Assembly: GCF_013608025.1 (NCBI RefSeq)
Contig: NZ_VDLV01000045.1
Location: 13,639 to 59,278 of the forward strand
Length of the DNA stretch: 45,640 nucleotides
From: Pseudomonas brassicacearum subsp. neoaurantiaca
GTDB taxonomy: Bacteria > Pseudomonadota > Gammaproteobacteria > Pseudomonadales > Pseudomonadaceae
Reading direction: 5' to 3'
How positions within the stretch are numbered: position 1 is the first letter of the stretch; every line of letters starts with the position of its first letter. The notes beneath the pieces were generated by a model. It was not told the DNA's origin, made no database searches, and saw only the letters and a program-made list of their open reading frames with translations. Shown piece by piece: positions 15,537-23,612 of the stretch. The translations under genes were made by a program, and so were the position numbers.

Positions 15537-16616
15537 ATGACCGCCATCCATATCAAGTTTCCCGCCCTTACCCTCAAGGCCGGCCCCCGTGCCTTCCAGC
15601 GTATCCGCCAGGCGGGCCTCAATGCCGCCGACGTCGGCATCCTGCCCGGCGCCGCCGGTGGTCCGAAGGCGCTGGGTATCCAGGGGCTGGACCTGGCACT
15701 GTTCGGTGAATGGCTCCCCGCCGCGCCCCGGGAACGTTCGCTGATCGGCGCTTCGGTGGGCTCCTGGCGCTTTGCCAGCGCCTGCCTGCCAAACGCCGCC
15801 GAGGGCATCCAGCGCCTGGGCACGTTGTACAACGAGCAAAGTTTCGCCAAAGGCGTGACAATGGCCGGCGTCAGCCAAAGCTCCCAGCGCATGCTCGATG
15901 ACTTGCTGGAAGGCCGCGACCTGACGATCCTCGACAACCCGCATTACCGGCTCAACATCATGGTGGTCAAGAGCCACGGCCTGCTGTCACAAGACCACCG
16001 AGGCCGGCTGGGCCTGGGTTTGTCGTCGGTGATTGCCGACAATCTGCGGGGCCGTGCGCGACTGTCGCGGCATTTCGAACGGCTGATCGTGCACGACCCA
16101 CGCCTGGCTCCGCCGCTGCATCCTTTGACCGACTTTCCGTCGCGCTTCGTGCCGCTGGTGGCCGGGAATCTGCGCCAGGCACTGCTGGCGTCCGGCTCGA
16201 TCCCGATGGTGATGGAAGGCGTGCGCGACCTCCCCGGCGCCGGCGCGGGGACCTACCGCGATGGCGGCCTGCTGGATTATCACCTCGACCTGCCCTACAG
16301 CGGCGACGACATCGTCCTCTATCCGCATTTCACCGACCGGGTCATCCCCGGCTGGTTCGATAAGGGCCTGCCATGGCGCAAGGGCAATGCCAAGCGCCTC
16401 CAGAACGTGTTGTTGCTCGCCCCGTCGCGCGAATACCTGGCCCGCCTGCCCTACGGCAAACTGCCGGACCGCAACGACTTCAAGCGCTTCATGGGCGACG
16501 ACCCGAGCCGCCGCAAATACTGGCGCACGGCGATGGACGAGAGCCGCCGGCTCGGCGACGAATTCCTCGAACTGACGGCCAACGGTGGATTGGGCGAGCG
16601 TTTGCTGACCCTTTAG
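15537..16616 (+). CDS. Patatin-like phospholipase family protein
   Basis: Predicted acyl hydrolase of 359 residues. The oxyanion-hole glycine motif is in GILPGAAGGPKALG (about residues 37-50). The nucleophile elbow GASVGSW has the GxSxG serine near residue 72, and the dyad aspartate lies in YRDGGLLDYH near residue 244. These three motifs define patatin domains. I see no signal peptide or membrane segment, so a cytoplasmic or peripheral enzyme is likely. The ATG at 15537 is chosen over an upstream TTG at 15516, although neither has a strong ribosome site. It is close upstream of queD. The substrate is not known. Confidence 0.87.
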   Translation: MTAIHIKFPALTLKAGPRAFQRIRQAGLNAADVGILPGAAGGPKALGIQGLDLALFGEWLPAAPRERSLIGASVGSWRFASACLPNAAEGIQRLGTLYNEQSFAKGVTMAGVSQSSQRMLDDLLEGRDLTILDNPHYRLNIMVVKSHGLLSQDHRGRLGLGLSSVIADNLRGRARLSRHFERLIVHDPRLAPPLHPLTDFPSRFVPLVAGNLRQALLASGSIPMVMEGVRDLPGAGAGTYRDGGLLDYHLDLPYSGDDIVLYPHFTDRVIPGWFDKGLPWRKGNAKRLQNVLLLAPSREYLARLPYGKLPDRNDFKRFMGDDPSRRKYWRTAMDESRRLGDEFLELTANGGLGERLLTL

Positions 16617-16699
16617 TCAGCATGCTCGCGCATCACAGGGATCAACCTGATAAACTCCGCCGCCTGCCTCGCGACCGCTACCTTAAAGAGCCTGAACCT

Positions 16700-17056
16700 G
16701 TGGAAATTTTCAAAGAATTCACCTTCGAATCCGCCCACCGCCTGCCCTACGTGCCGGAAGGCCACAAGTGCGGCCGCCTGCATGGCCACTCGTTCAAGGT
16801 GGCGATCCACCTCAGTGGCGACATCGATCCGCATACGGGCTGGATTCGCGACTTCTCGGAAATCAAGGCGATCTTCAAGCCGCTCTACGAACGTCTCGAC
16901 CACAACTATCTCAATGACATCCCTGGCCTGGAAAACCCGACCAGCGAAGTCCTGGCCAAGTGGATCTGGAATGAGTTGAAGCCGCTGCTGCCGGAACTCA
17001 GCGCCATTCGCATCCACGAGACCTGCACCAGCGGCTGCATTTATCACGGCGAATAA
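16700..17056 (+). CDS. queD: 6-carboxy-5,6,7,8-tetrahydropterin synthase
   Basis: QueD converts 7,8-dihydroneopterin triphosphate to 6-carboxytetrahydropterin in synthesis of the tRNA base queuosine. The 118-residue product has the zinc histidines H13 (SAHRL), H28 and H30 (LHGHS). The catalytic cysteine is C24 in GHKCGRLHGH, the LDHNYLND motif is near residue 70, and the C-terminal glutamate is in IHETCTSG. The start is GTG at 16700 with AAAGAG about 8 nt upstream. Upstream in-frame starts would run into the patatin gene and add unrelated residues. A 6-pyruvoyl-tetrahydropterin synthase role is possible, but the short bacterial form and the CxxxHGH pattern favour QueD. Confidence 0.92.
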   Translation: MEIFKEFTFESAHRLPYVPEGHKCGRLHGHSFKVAIHLSGDIDPHTGWIRDFSEIKAIFKPLYERLDHNYLNDIPGLENPTSEVLAKWIWNELKPLLPELSAIRIHETCTSGCIYHGE

Positions 17057-17101
17057 AACCGGCGCAGCTCCCTGGCGAGCCTTCTGTGACAAGGAACTTC
17101 C

Positions 17102-17235
17102 GTGGCGAGGGAGCTTGCTCCCGCTGGGCTGCAAAGCAGTCCCCTCCAAAGGGCGCCACTCAATCCACCTGAAACACCGCGCCGCCAGGTTTCAGGGCCG
17201 CTTCGCGCCCCAGCGGGAGCAAGCTCCCTCGCCAC
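17102..17235. repeat. Type B inverted repeat element
   Basis: GTGGCGAGGGAGCTTGCTCC at the left end and its inverse at the right end, each followed inward by CGCTGGG(GC), enclose about 60 bp. It fills most of the gap between queD and the hydrolase gene. Confidence 0.88.
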
Positions 17236-17305
17236 AAGGGTCTCCCTGCTGAATCGCATTGGCCTATGCTTGATCCCCTGAGCCATTTTCAGTGGAGTAT
17301 CAAGC

Positions 17306-18121
17306 ATGACCAACTGGCCGCTGGATCAGGTCTACGACTTCAACGGACATCCCGTCCGCTACGCCATCCACGGCGACGGCCCGCCGCTGGTGTTCGTCCA
17401 CGGCACGCCGTTCTCCTCTTATGTATGGCATCGGATCGCGCCGCTGTTTTTCGCCACGCATCGGGTGCACTACTTCGACCTGCTGGGGTATGGCCAGTCC
17501 GCGCAGCCGAATGCCGACGTGTCCCTGGGGGTACAGAACCAACTGCTCGCCCAGTTACTGGAACATTGGAACCTGGAGCGTCCAGACGTGGTGGCCCACG
17601 ACTTCGGCGGCGCCACCGCCCTGCGTACGCATCTGCTCGATGGCAAGGACTACCGAAGCCTGACCCTGATCGACCCGGTGGCTCTTTCACCTTGGGGTTC
17701 ACCTTTTGTCCAGCACGTACGCCAGCACGAAGCGGCATTCAGCGGCCTGCCCGACTACATTCAGCGCGCCATTGTGCCGACCTATATCCGTGGCGCGATC
17801 AAGCGGGATATACCCGATGAGGAATTGGCCCCCTACGTGCAGCCGTGGCTCGGCGATCCGGGCCAGGCGGCGTTCTATCGGCAGATTGCGCAGATGGACC
17901 AGCGCTACACCGACGAGGTCGAGGGCCTGTATCCAAACGTTCGCTGCCCGACGCAAATTCTCTGGGGCGAAGATGACCAGTGGATCCCCATCGAGCGCGG
18001 ACGGACGTTGCACGGGATGATTCCGGGGGCGCTGTTTCAGCCCGTTCCGAACGCTGGGCACCTGGTCCAGGAAGATGCGCCGGAAATGGTGGTTGCGGCG
18101 GTGTTGCGGTTCCTGGCGTGA
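17306..18121 (+). CDS. Alpha/beta hydrolase with Asp nucleophile (haloalkane/haloacetate dehalogenase-like)
   Basis: Soluble enzyme of 271 residues. The oxyanion motif is HGTP (residues 32-35). The nucleophile elbow reads VVAHDFGG with aspartate D99 in place of the serine of esterases. An acid residue lies in LWGEDDQWIP and the catalytic histidine in NAGHLVQEDAPE. An aspartate nucleophile is typical of haloalkane and fluoroacetate dehalogenases and of epoxide hydrolases. HDFGG is nearest to the dehalogenase style. The natural substrate is unknown. A GTGGAG ribosome site precedes the ATG at 17306. It stands alone between two repeat elements. Confidence 0.85.
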   Translation: MTNWPLDQVYDFNGHPVRYAIHGDGPPLVFVHGTPFSSYVWHRIAPLFFATHRVHYFDLLGYGQSAQPNADVSLGVQNQLLAQLLEHWNLERPDVVAHDFGGATALRTHLLDGKDYRSLTLIDPVALSPWGSPFVQHVRQHEAAFSGLPDYIQRAIVPTYIRGAIKRDIPDEELAPYVQPWLGDPGQAAFYRQIAQMDQRYTDEVEGLYPNVRCPTQILWGEDDQWIPIERGRTLHGMIPGALFQPVPNAGHLVQEDAPEMVVAAVLRFLA

Positions 18122-18151
18122 CTTCCCTCAAAATAAGCACACCACCTACCC

Positions 18152-18236
18152 TGTGGGAGCGAGCCTGCTCGCGAAAGCAGTGTGTCAGGTCCAGATACAT
18201 TGACTGACACACCTTCGCGAGCAGGCTCGCTCCCAC
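18152..18236. repeat. REPIN, type A variant (GAGCCTGCTCGCGAA)
   Basis: Inverted TGTGGGAGCGAGCCTGCTCG units at 18152- and -18236. The inner part carries a smaller dyad GTGTGTCAG / CTGACACAC. The same variant recurs at 27737. Confidence 0.9.
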
Positions 18237-18410
18237 AAGGAAACCGGATAGGCAGTGAAGCTGTGTTCCAACTTGAATCATTGCCGCACCGCTTTTGCTC
18301 CTCGCAGCTCACCCAACCCAACAGATTGACTATAAATAACCGGCGATCACCCGCTTGGCACGGCCGCTGCACGCTTGCGACTTTCCCTCTCCTACGCAAG
18401 GACCGCCACA

Positions 18411-19682
18411 ATGACTCAGAACGATCCGGGCAACGACTATCCCTTGAGCGAAGTCCCGATGAACGCTCGCAAGGGCCTGGCCTCCACGGCCATGGTGCTG
18501 CTGGGCTTCACGTTTTTCACCGCCACTATGTTTGCCGGCGGCAAGCTGGGCGTGGCGTTCGGTTTTGCCGAGATGCTCACGGTCATCGTCATCGGTAATC
18601 TGCTGCTGGGCCTTTATGCCGCAGGCCTCGGTTATATCGCGTTCAAGAGCGGGCTCAATTCGGTGCTGATGGGCCGCTTCTGTTTTGGCGAGGTGGGCAG
18701 CAAGCTCAGTGACTTGATCCTCGGCTTTACCCAGATCGGCTGGTACGCCTGGGGCACGGCCACCGCGGCGGTGGTGCTGGGCAAGTATTTCGAGCTGGGC
18801 CAGGGGACTGTGCTGGGGCTGATGGTGCTGTTCGGGCTGGGGTTCTGCGCCACGGCGTATATCGGCTATCGCGGGCTGGAGATCCTGTCGTACATCGCCG
18901 TACCGGCCATGCTGTTATTGCTGATGCTCTCGATGTGGGTCGCGACGCAAAAAGTCGGCGGCCTCGATGGCCTGTTGGCAGTGGTGCCCACGGGCAACCT
19001 GGATTGGTCGACGGCGATCACGCTGGTCTTCGGCACGTTTGTCAGCGGCGCCACCCAGGCGACCAATTGGACCCGGTTTTCCCGTTCAGCGAAGGTCGCC
19101 GTGCTGGCGAGCCTGATCGGCTTTTTCCTGGGCAATGGCTTGATGGTGCTGATCGGCGCCTACGGGGCCATCGTCTACCAACAGCCTGATGTGGTCGAAG
19201 TGCTGCTGTTGCAGGGCTTTGCCATGGCCGCGATGGCGATGTTGCTGTTGAACATCTGGAGCACCCAGGACAACACCATCTACAACTTTGCCGTGGCCGG
19301 TTGCAACCTGCTGCGCACCCGTCGGCGCAAGGCCGTCACCCTGGCCGGCGCGGTGATCGGCACGCTGCTGGCGCTGCTGGGCATGTACGACATGCTGGTG
19401 CCTTATCTGATCCTGCTCGGCACGGTTATCCCGCCCATTGGCGGCGTGATCATGGCCGATTTCTTTTTCCGCTGGCGCGGTCGTTATCCGCGCCTGGCAG
19501 AGACGCAGCTGCCGGCGTTCAACTGGCCCGGGCTGTGCGCCTATGGCGTGGGCACCGTAGCCGCTTTCAACGCACCATGGATCGCACCACTGGTAGGAAT
19601 CGCCGCTGGCGCGCTAACGTATGTGCTATTGATCGGCGTAACCGGCACTCGCACCGCAGACGCCCCTCTACAAGACCTATAA
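18411..19682 (+). CDS. codB: Cytosine permease
   Basis: Nucleobase:cation symporter-1 family carrier of 423 residues with about 12 membrane segments. The first begins after MTQNDPGNDYPLSEVPMNAR. CodB features include FFTATMFAGGKLGVAF, GFTQIGWYAWGTATAA and NIWSTQDNTIYNFAVAG. The ATG at 18411 has AAGGA about 8 nt upstream and fixes the start. codA follows after 12 bp with its own AAAGGA, so they form a codBA operon for uptake and deamination of cytosine. A TATAAA at 18331 may be a -10, but no good -35 is visible. Confidence 0.93.
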   Translation: MTQNDPGNDYPLSEVPMNARKGLASTAMVLLGFTFFTATMFAGGKLGVAFGFAEMLTVIVIGNLLLGLYAAGLGYIAFKSGLNSVLMGRFCFGEVGSKLSDLILGFTQIGWYAWGTATAAVVLGKYFELGQGTVLGLMVLFGLGFCATAYIGYRGLEILSYIAVPAMLLLLMLSMWVATQKVGGLDGLLAVVPTGNLDWSTAITLVFGTFVSGATQATNWTRFSRSAKVAVLASLIGFFLGNGLMVLIGAYGAIVYQQPDVVEVLLLQGFAMAAMAMLLLNIWSTQDNTIYNFAVAGCNLLRTRRRKAVTLAGAVIGTLLALLGMYDMLVPYLILLGTVIPPIGGVIMADFFFRWRGRYPRLAETQLPAFNWPGLCAYGVGTVAAFNAPWIAPLVGIAAGALTYVLLIGVTGTRTADAPLQDL

Positions 19683-19694
19683 AGGACTCACCCG

Positions 19695-20942
19695 ATGCAT
19701 ATCATCAACGCCCGCCTGCGCAACCGTGAAGGCTTGCATGAACTGCACCTGGAAAACGGTCTGATCGCCAGCATCGCCCGCCAGACCGAGGCCCCCAGCC
19801 TGGGGCCCGAAGACATCGACGCCGGTGGCAACCTGGTGGTGCCGCCCTTTGTCGAGCCGCACATTCACCTGGACGCGACCCTCACTGCCGGCGAACCGCG
19901 CTGGAACATGAGCGGCACGCTGTTCGAAGGCATCGAGTGCTGGGGCGAACGCAAGGCCACGATCACGGAAGAGGACACCAAGACCCGCGCCCGCAAAACC
20001 CTCCAGGCCCTAGCCGCACATGGCATCCAGCATGTGCGCACCCACGTCGACGTGACCGATCCTGCGCTCACCGCCCTCAAGGCAATGCTCGAAGTGCGCG
20101 AGGAGAGCCGTCATCTGGTGGACATGCAGATCGTCGCGTTTCCCCAGGAAGGCATCGAGTCCTACCGCAACGGCCGCGAGCTGATGGAAGAAGCGATCCG
20201 CATGGGCGCTGATGTGGTAGGCGGCATTCCCCACTTCGAATACACCCGCGACCAGGGCGTCAGCTCGGTGAAATTCCTCATGGACCTGGCCGAGCGCACC
20301 GGCTGCCTGGTGGACGTGCATTGCGACGAAACCGACGATCCACACTCGCGTTTTCTCGAAGTGCTCGCCGAAGAAGCCCGCAGCCGCGACATGGGCGCCC
20401 GCGTCACCGCCAGCCACACCACGGCCATGGGCTCCTACGACAATGCCTACTGCGCCAAACTGTTCCGCCTGCTCGGGCATTCGGGCATCAGCTTCGTGTC
20501 ATGCCCGACCGAAAGCATTCACCTGCAGGGACGCTTCGATAATTTTCCCAAGCGCCGCGGTGTCACCCGGGTCAATGAACTGCTCGAAGCCGGGATGAAC
20601 GTGTGCTTCGGCCAGGATTCCATCGTCGATCCGTGGTATCCGCTAGGCAACGGCAACATCTTGCGAGTGCTCGAAGCCGGGCTGCATATCTGCCACATGC
20701 TCGGCTACCGCAACCTGCAAAGCGCCCTGGACCTGGTCACCGACAACAGCGCCAAGGCCATGGCCCTGGGCGAGCGCTACGGGCTGGAGCCTGGCCGACC
20801 GGCGAACCTGCTGGTCCTCTCGGCCGACAGCGACTACGAAGTGATCCGCAGCCAAGGCCTGCCGCTCTATTCGATTCGCAACGGTGAAGTGCTGATGAAG
20901 CGGCAGATGCCGGTGGTGGAGTTCGGGCCGCAGCTGGGCTGA
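19695..20942 (+). CDS. codA: Cytosine deaminase (amidohydrolase family)
   Basis: Metal-dependent TIM-barrel amidohydrolase of 415 residues that turns cytosine into uracil and ammonia. Active-site residues align with E. coli CodA at a constant offset of five: H56 and H58 (PHIHLD), Q151 (AFPQEG), H209 and E212 (HCDE), H241 (SHTTAM), D308 (GQDSIVDPWYPLG). The residue after D308 is S309, where E. coli has D314, a position known to tune substrate choice. It may therefore prefer another aminopyrimidine or isoguanine, although the codB partner supports cytosine. It is the second gene of codBA. Confidence 0.9.
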   Translation: MHIINARLRNREGLHELHLENGLIASIARQTEAPSLGPEDIDAGGNLVVPPFVEPHIHLDATLTAGEPRWNMSGTLFEGIECWGERKATITEEDTKTRARKTLQALAAHGIQHVRTHVDVTDPALTALKAMLEVREESRHLVDMQIVAFPQEGIESYRNGRELMEEAIRMGADVVGGIPHFEYTRDQGVSSVKFLMDLAERTGCLVDVHCDETDDPHSRFLEVLAEEARSRDMGARVTASHTTAMGSYDNAYCAKLFRLLGHSGISFVSCPTESIHLQGRFDNFPKRRGVTRVNELLEAGMNVCFGQDSIVDPWYPLGNGNILRVLEAGLHICHMLGYRNLQSALDLVTDNSAKAMALGERYGLEPGRPANLLVLSADSDYEVIRSQGLPLYSIRNGEVLMKRQMPVVEFGPQLG

Positions 20943-20954
20943 AATCACCAATAC

Positions 20955-21045
20955 CTGTAGGAGCGAGCTTGCTCGCGATAGCGGTCTGTCAGTTGACAGC
21001 GATGTGAGCGACCGGGCGCTATCGCGAGCAAGCTCGCTCCCACAG
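20955..21045. repeat. REPIN, type A
   Basis: Inverted GAGCGAGCTTGCTCGCGATAGCG units enclose CTGTCAGTTGAC-containing inner sequence. It lies just after codA. A third, single unit follows at 21089. Confidence 0.9.
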
Positions 21046-21085
21046 GGGACCTCAGTCGTACGCTGATTTTGCGCACGACGAATAT

Positions 21086-22105
21086 CTACTGTGGGAGCGA
21101 GCTTGCTCGCGATGGCGTCATTGGCCGCGCCGCACCAAACAACCTCACCCGCACCAGCTCACCCGGCTCTTCCTCCAGCAAAATCGGTGCAGTCCCGCCA
21201 GGCATCACGACCCTGACCACCCCGGCCTTCACCCAACCCACCCGCCACGCGGCACTGGCCACGGCGCTGGCGCTGGTGCCGGACGACGCGGTAGGGCCTT
21301 CGCCTCGCTCGAACACCCGGGCAGCGATTCGTCCTTCGGCTTCGAGGCACGCCCATTGCAGATTGACCCCCGCCAGACAAGGATTCCCCGACCCACCGGG
21401 CGCGGCATAGGCAATCTCGGTCAGGGGCTGCGACAGCGCCGACGCGCGCATCTGCGCAAGACTCGGCAACGCCGCCACATCATCGACCAACGTCACGCAA
21501 TGAGGATTGCCAATGCGCACGAACTGGCTGTTGCCCCATGCCGTACTCAACGCCTGAAGCGCCGGCACACGGCTCACTTCGCACTGATTGAACATCACGC
21601 TTTCAATACCTTGGGCATCCACGGCCCGGGGTCCGAACAGCGGCTTGCCCAAGTCCAGCCAAAAACCCTGGACGCCTTCGAATTCAGCAGCGCGAACCAA
21701 CGTCTGCATCGGTGAGACGCTTTCAGGTTTGTCATGATGAACCTGCAGCAGACATTCACCGTCGCCCACCAGCAAACCTCGCTCCTGCAGCGCCACGGAA
21801 AAAATCGTCAGGCCATTGCCGCTGCGCTCGGCCAGCGTCCCGTCGGTATTGACGATCAACAGATCAAACGGTGGTTCGTCCTGGAAGGGCCCGATCAGCA
21901 GACCATCACTGCGATGGGCCTTGGCATCCGGCGGGGCTTCGCCCGGCGCCCATGCACAAAAAGCCTGCACCGCGGCGCAGCTCCAGGCCTCGCGGGTTTG
22001 CGCGGCCTGGGCGGCAGACAATGGCAGGTCGATCCCCTGGGCACGGACTTGCAGTGGCGAAACAACGCCATAGATATTGCCGCGTGCATCGTAAAACTGT
22101 GTCAT
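21086..22105 (-). CDS. DapF-like epimerase-fold protein with both catalytic cysteines replaced
   Basis: A 339-residue protein with the two-lobed diaminopimelate-epimerase pattern: NTDGTLAERSGNG (residues 86-98), RIGNPHCVTLVDD, and ERGEGPTASSGTSASA (265-280). In DapF the two active-site cysteines sit in CGNG and ACGTG; here both are serine (S95 and S274). It is therefore unlikely to be the housekeeping epimerase. It may be an isomerase with a different mechanism or a binding protein. The ATG at 22105 (MTQFYDARG) matches the fold start. The last residues and stop come from a type A REP unit at 21089-21115. It is divergent from an MFS gene. Confidence 0.75.
   Translation of the reverse strand: MTQFYDARGNIYGVVSPLQVRAQGIDLPLSAAQAAQTREAWSCAAVQAFCAWAPGEAPPDAKAHRSDGLLIGPFQDEPPFDLLIVNTDGTLAERSGNGLTIFSVALQERGLLVGDGECLLQVHHDKPESVSPMQTLVRAAEFEGVQGFWLDLGKPLFGPRAVDAQGIESVMFNQCEVSRVPALQALSTAWGNSQFVRIGNPHCVTLVDDVAALPSLAQMRASALSQPLTEIAYAAPGGSGNPCLAGVNLQWACLEAEGRIAARVFERGEGPTASSGTSASAVASAAWRVGWVKAGVVRVVMPGGTAPILLEEEPGELVRVRLFGAARPMTPSRASSLPQ
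21089..21115. repeat. Single type A REP unit inside the 3' end of the DapF-like gene
   Basis: CTGTGGGAGCGAGCTTGCTC followed by GCGATGG. No inverted partner lies close by except the REPIN at 20955-21045. It encodes the C-terminal SRASSLPQ of the DapF-like protein. Confidence 0.88.
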
Positions 22106-22285
22106 GGACCCAACCCGGATCGGCCAGCAAGGGCCGCTACTGTATGCCGGCGAACGCTGCCGGGCAAAGCTTGCCGGCTTCCCAGGCATTCGCGTCGGCA
22201 CCTTGAGGTCGCGGCGAGGTCAGTGGATATGCAAGCATAGGCCCCCGCTCGCAACACCGTACCGCACGAAAGCCAAGGACGTTTC

Positions 22286-23437
22286 ATGACCGCCATCACT
22301 CCTCCACCAACTTTTGCTCCCGGACGCCTGGAGCAGATGTCCACCCGCATCGCTTATCTCATCGCCGGGATCGGCATCGCCGCCTGGGCACCGCTGGTGC
22401 CCTACGCCAAGGTGCGAGCGAACCTGGACGAAGGCGCCCTCGGGTTGCTGCTGCTGTGCCTTGGGGTCGGATCGATCCTGGCGATGCCGATTTCCGGCGC
22501 GCTGGCGGCACGGTTCGGCTGCCGCCGGGTGCTCAGTGGCGGCACGTTGCTGGTCTGCCTGGCGCTGCCGCTGCTGGCGACGATGAGTTCCCTGCCATGG
22601 CTGGTCGCGGCGTTGTTCCTGTTTGGCGCCGGGCTCGGCACCGTGGACTCTACCGTGAACCTGCAAGCGGTCATCGTCGAGCGCGCCAGTGGCAAGACGA
22701 TGATGTCGGGGTTCCACGGCATGTTCAGCCTCGGCGGGATCATCGGCGCGGCCGGCGTCAGTGCGCTGCTCGGGCTGGGGCTTTCGCCGCTGGCGGCGAC
22801 GCTGGTGGTCAACGCCGTGCTGTTGGTGGCGCTGTTCAAGGCGGCGCCGCACCTGCTGCCCTATGGCAGTGAAAGCTCAGGCCCGGCGTTTGCCATTCCC
22901 CACGGCGTGGTGCTGTTTATTGGCATCCTGTGCTTCATCGTATTCCTGGCCGAAGGCGCGGTGCTGGACTGGAGCGCGGTGTTCCTGACCACTGAACGCG
23001 CGGTAGATACCGCCTATGCCGGGTTGGGTTATGCCGCGTTTGCGCTGACCATGACCGTCGGCCGACTGACCGGCGATTCGGTGGTGCATCGCCTGGGCGC
23101 CAAGCGCGTGATCATCTACGGCGGATCGATTGCGGCGGCGGGCTTCCTGATGGCCACCGTCGCGCCGATGTGGCAAGCCGCGCTGCTGGGCTACGCGTTG
23201 GTCGGCGCCGGGTGTTCGAACATCGTGCCGGTGCTGTACACCGCCGTCGGCAAACAGACACTGATGCCCGAAGCCATCGCCGTGCCGGCCATCACCACCA
23301 TCGGTTACGCCGGCATTCTCGCGGGGCCGGCATTGATCGGGTTTGTTGCCCATGGCAGCAGTCTGGGGATTGCGTTCGGGTTGATTGCGCTGTCGCTGGT
23401 GGCGGTGGCGGCCAGTGGGAAGGTGCTGAAAGTCTGA
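22286..23437 (+). CDS. MFS transporter (YbjJ-like)
   Basis: Major facilitator carrier of 383 residues with about 12 hydrophobic helices. The first is RIAYLIAGIGIAAWAPLVPYAK. The loop 2-3 motif appears as ISGALAARFGCRRVL. The central FHGMFSLGGIIGAAG segment resembles E. coli YbjJ and fucose-permease-type MFS proteins. The substrate is unknown. The ATG at 22286 has AAGGA 7 nt upstream. It is divergently transcribed from the DapF-like gene with 180 bp between, so the two may be co-regulated. A type B repeat follows the stop. Confidence 0.87.
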   Translation: MTAITPPPTFAPGRLEQMSTRIAYLIAGIGIAAWAPLVPYAKVRANLDEGALGLLLLCLGVGSILAMPISGALAARFGCRRVLSGGTLLVCLALPLLATMSSLPWLVAALFLFGAGLGTVDSTVNLQAVIVERASGKTMMSGFHGMFSLGGIIGAAGVSALLGLGLSPLAATLVVNAVLLVALFKAAPHLLPYGSESSGPAFAIPHGVVLFIGILCFIVFLAEGAVLDWSAVFLTTERAVDTAYAGLGYAAFALTMTVGRLTGDSVVHRLGAKRVIIYGGSIAAAGFLMATVAPMWQAALLGYALVGAGCSNIVPVLYTAVGKQTLMPEAIAVPAITTIGYAGILAGPALIGFVAHGSSLGIAFGLIALSLVAVAASGKVLKV

Positions 23438-23455
23438 AGCCTTGCAGATTTCCCC

Positions 23456-23586
23456 GTGGCGAGGGAGCTTGCTCCCGCTCGGCTGCGAAGCAGTCGTAAT
23501 CCGGTGGATACGTGTGCCTGAAGCTCCGCATTCAGCAGGTTTTGGGGCCGCTTCGCGGCCCAGCGGGAGCAAGCTCCCTCGCCACA
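23456..23586. repeat. Type B inverted repeat element
   Basis: GTGGCGAGGGAGCTTGCTCC at the left and its inverse at the right end, with inner GGGGCCGCTTCGCGGCCCAG. It lies between the convergent MFS and fecA genes. Confidence 0.88.
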
Positions 23587-23612
23587 GGGTCCCGCTCAAT
23601 CTTGGGGCTCGA

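Noticed and set aside
16373..16699. Longer queD frame starting inside the patatin-like gene
   Set aside because: The extra 109 residues are out-of-frame translation of the patatin gene. The GTG at 16700 gives the family length.
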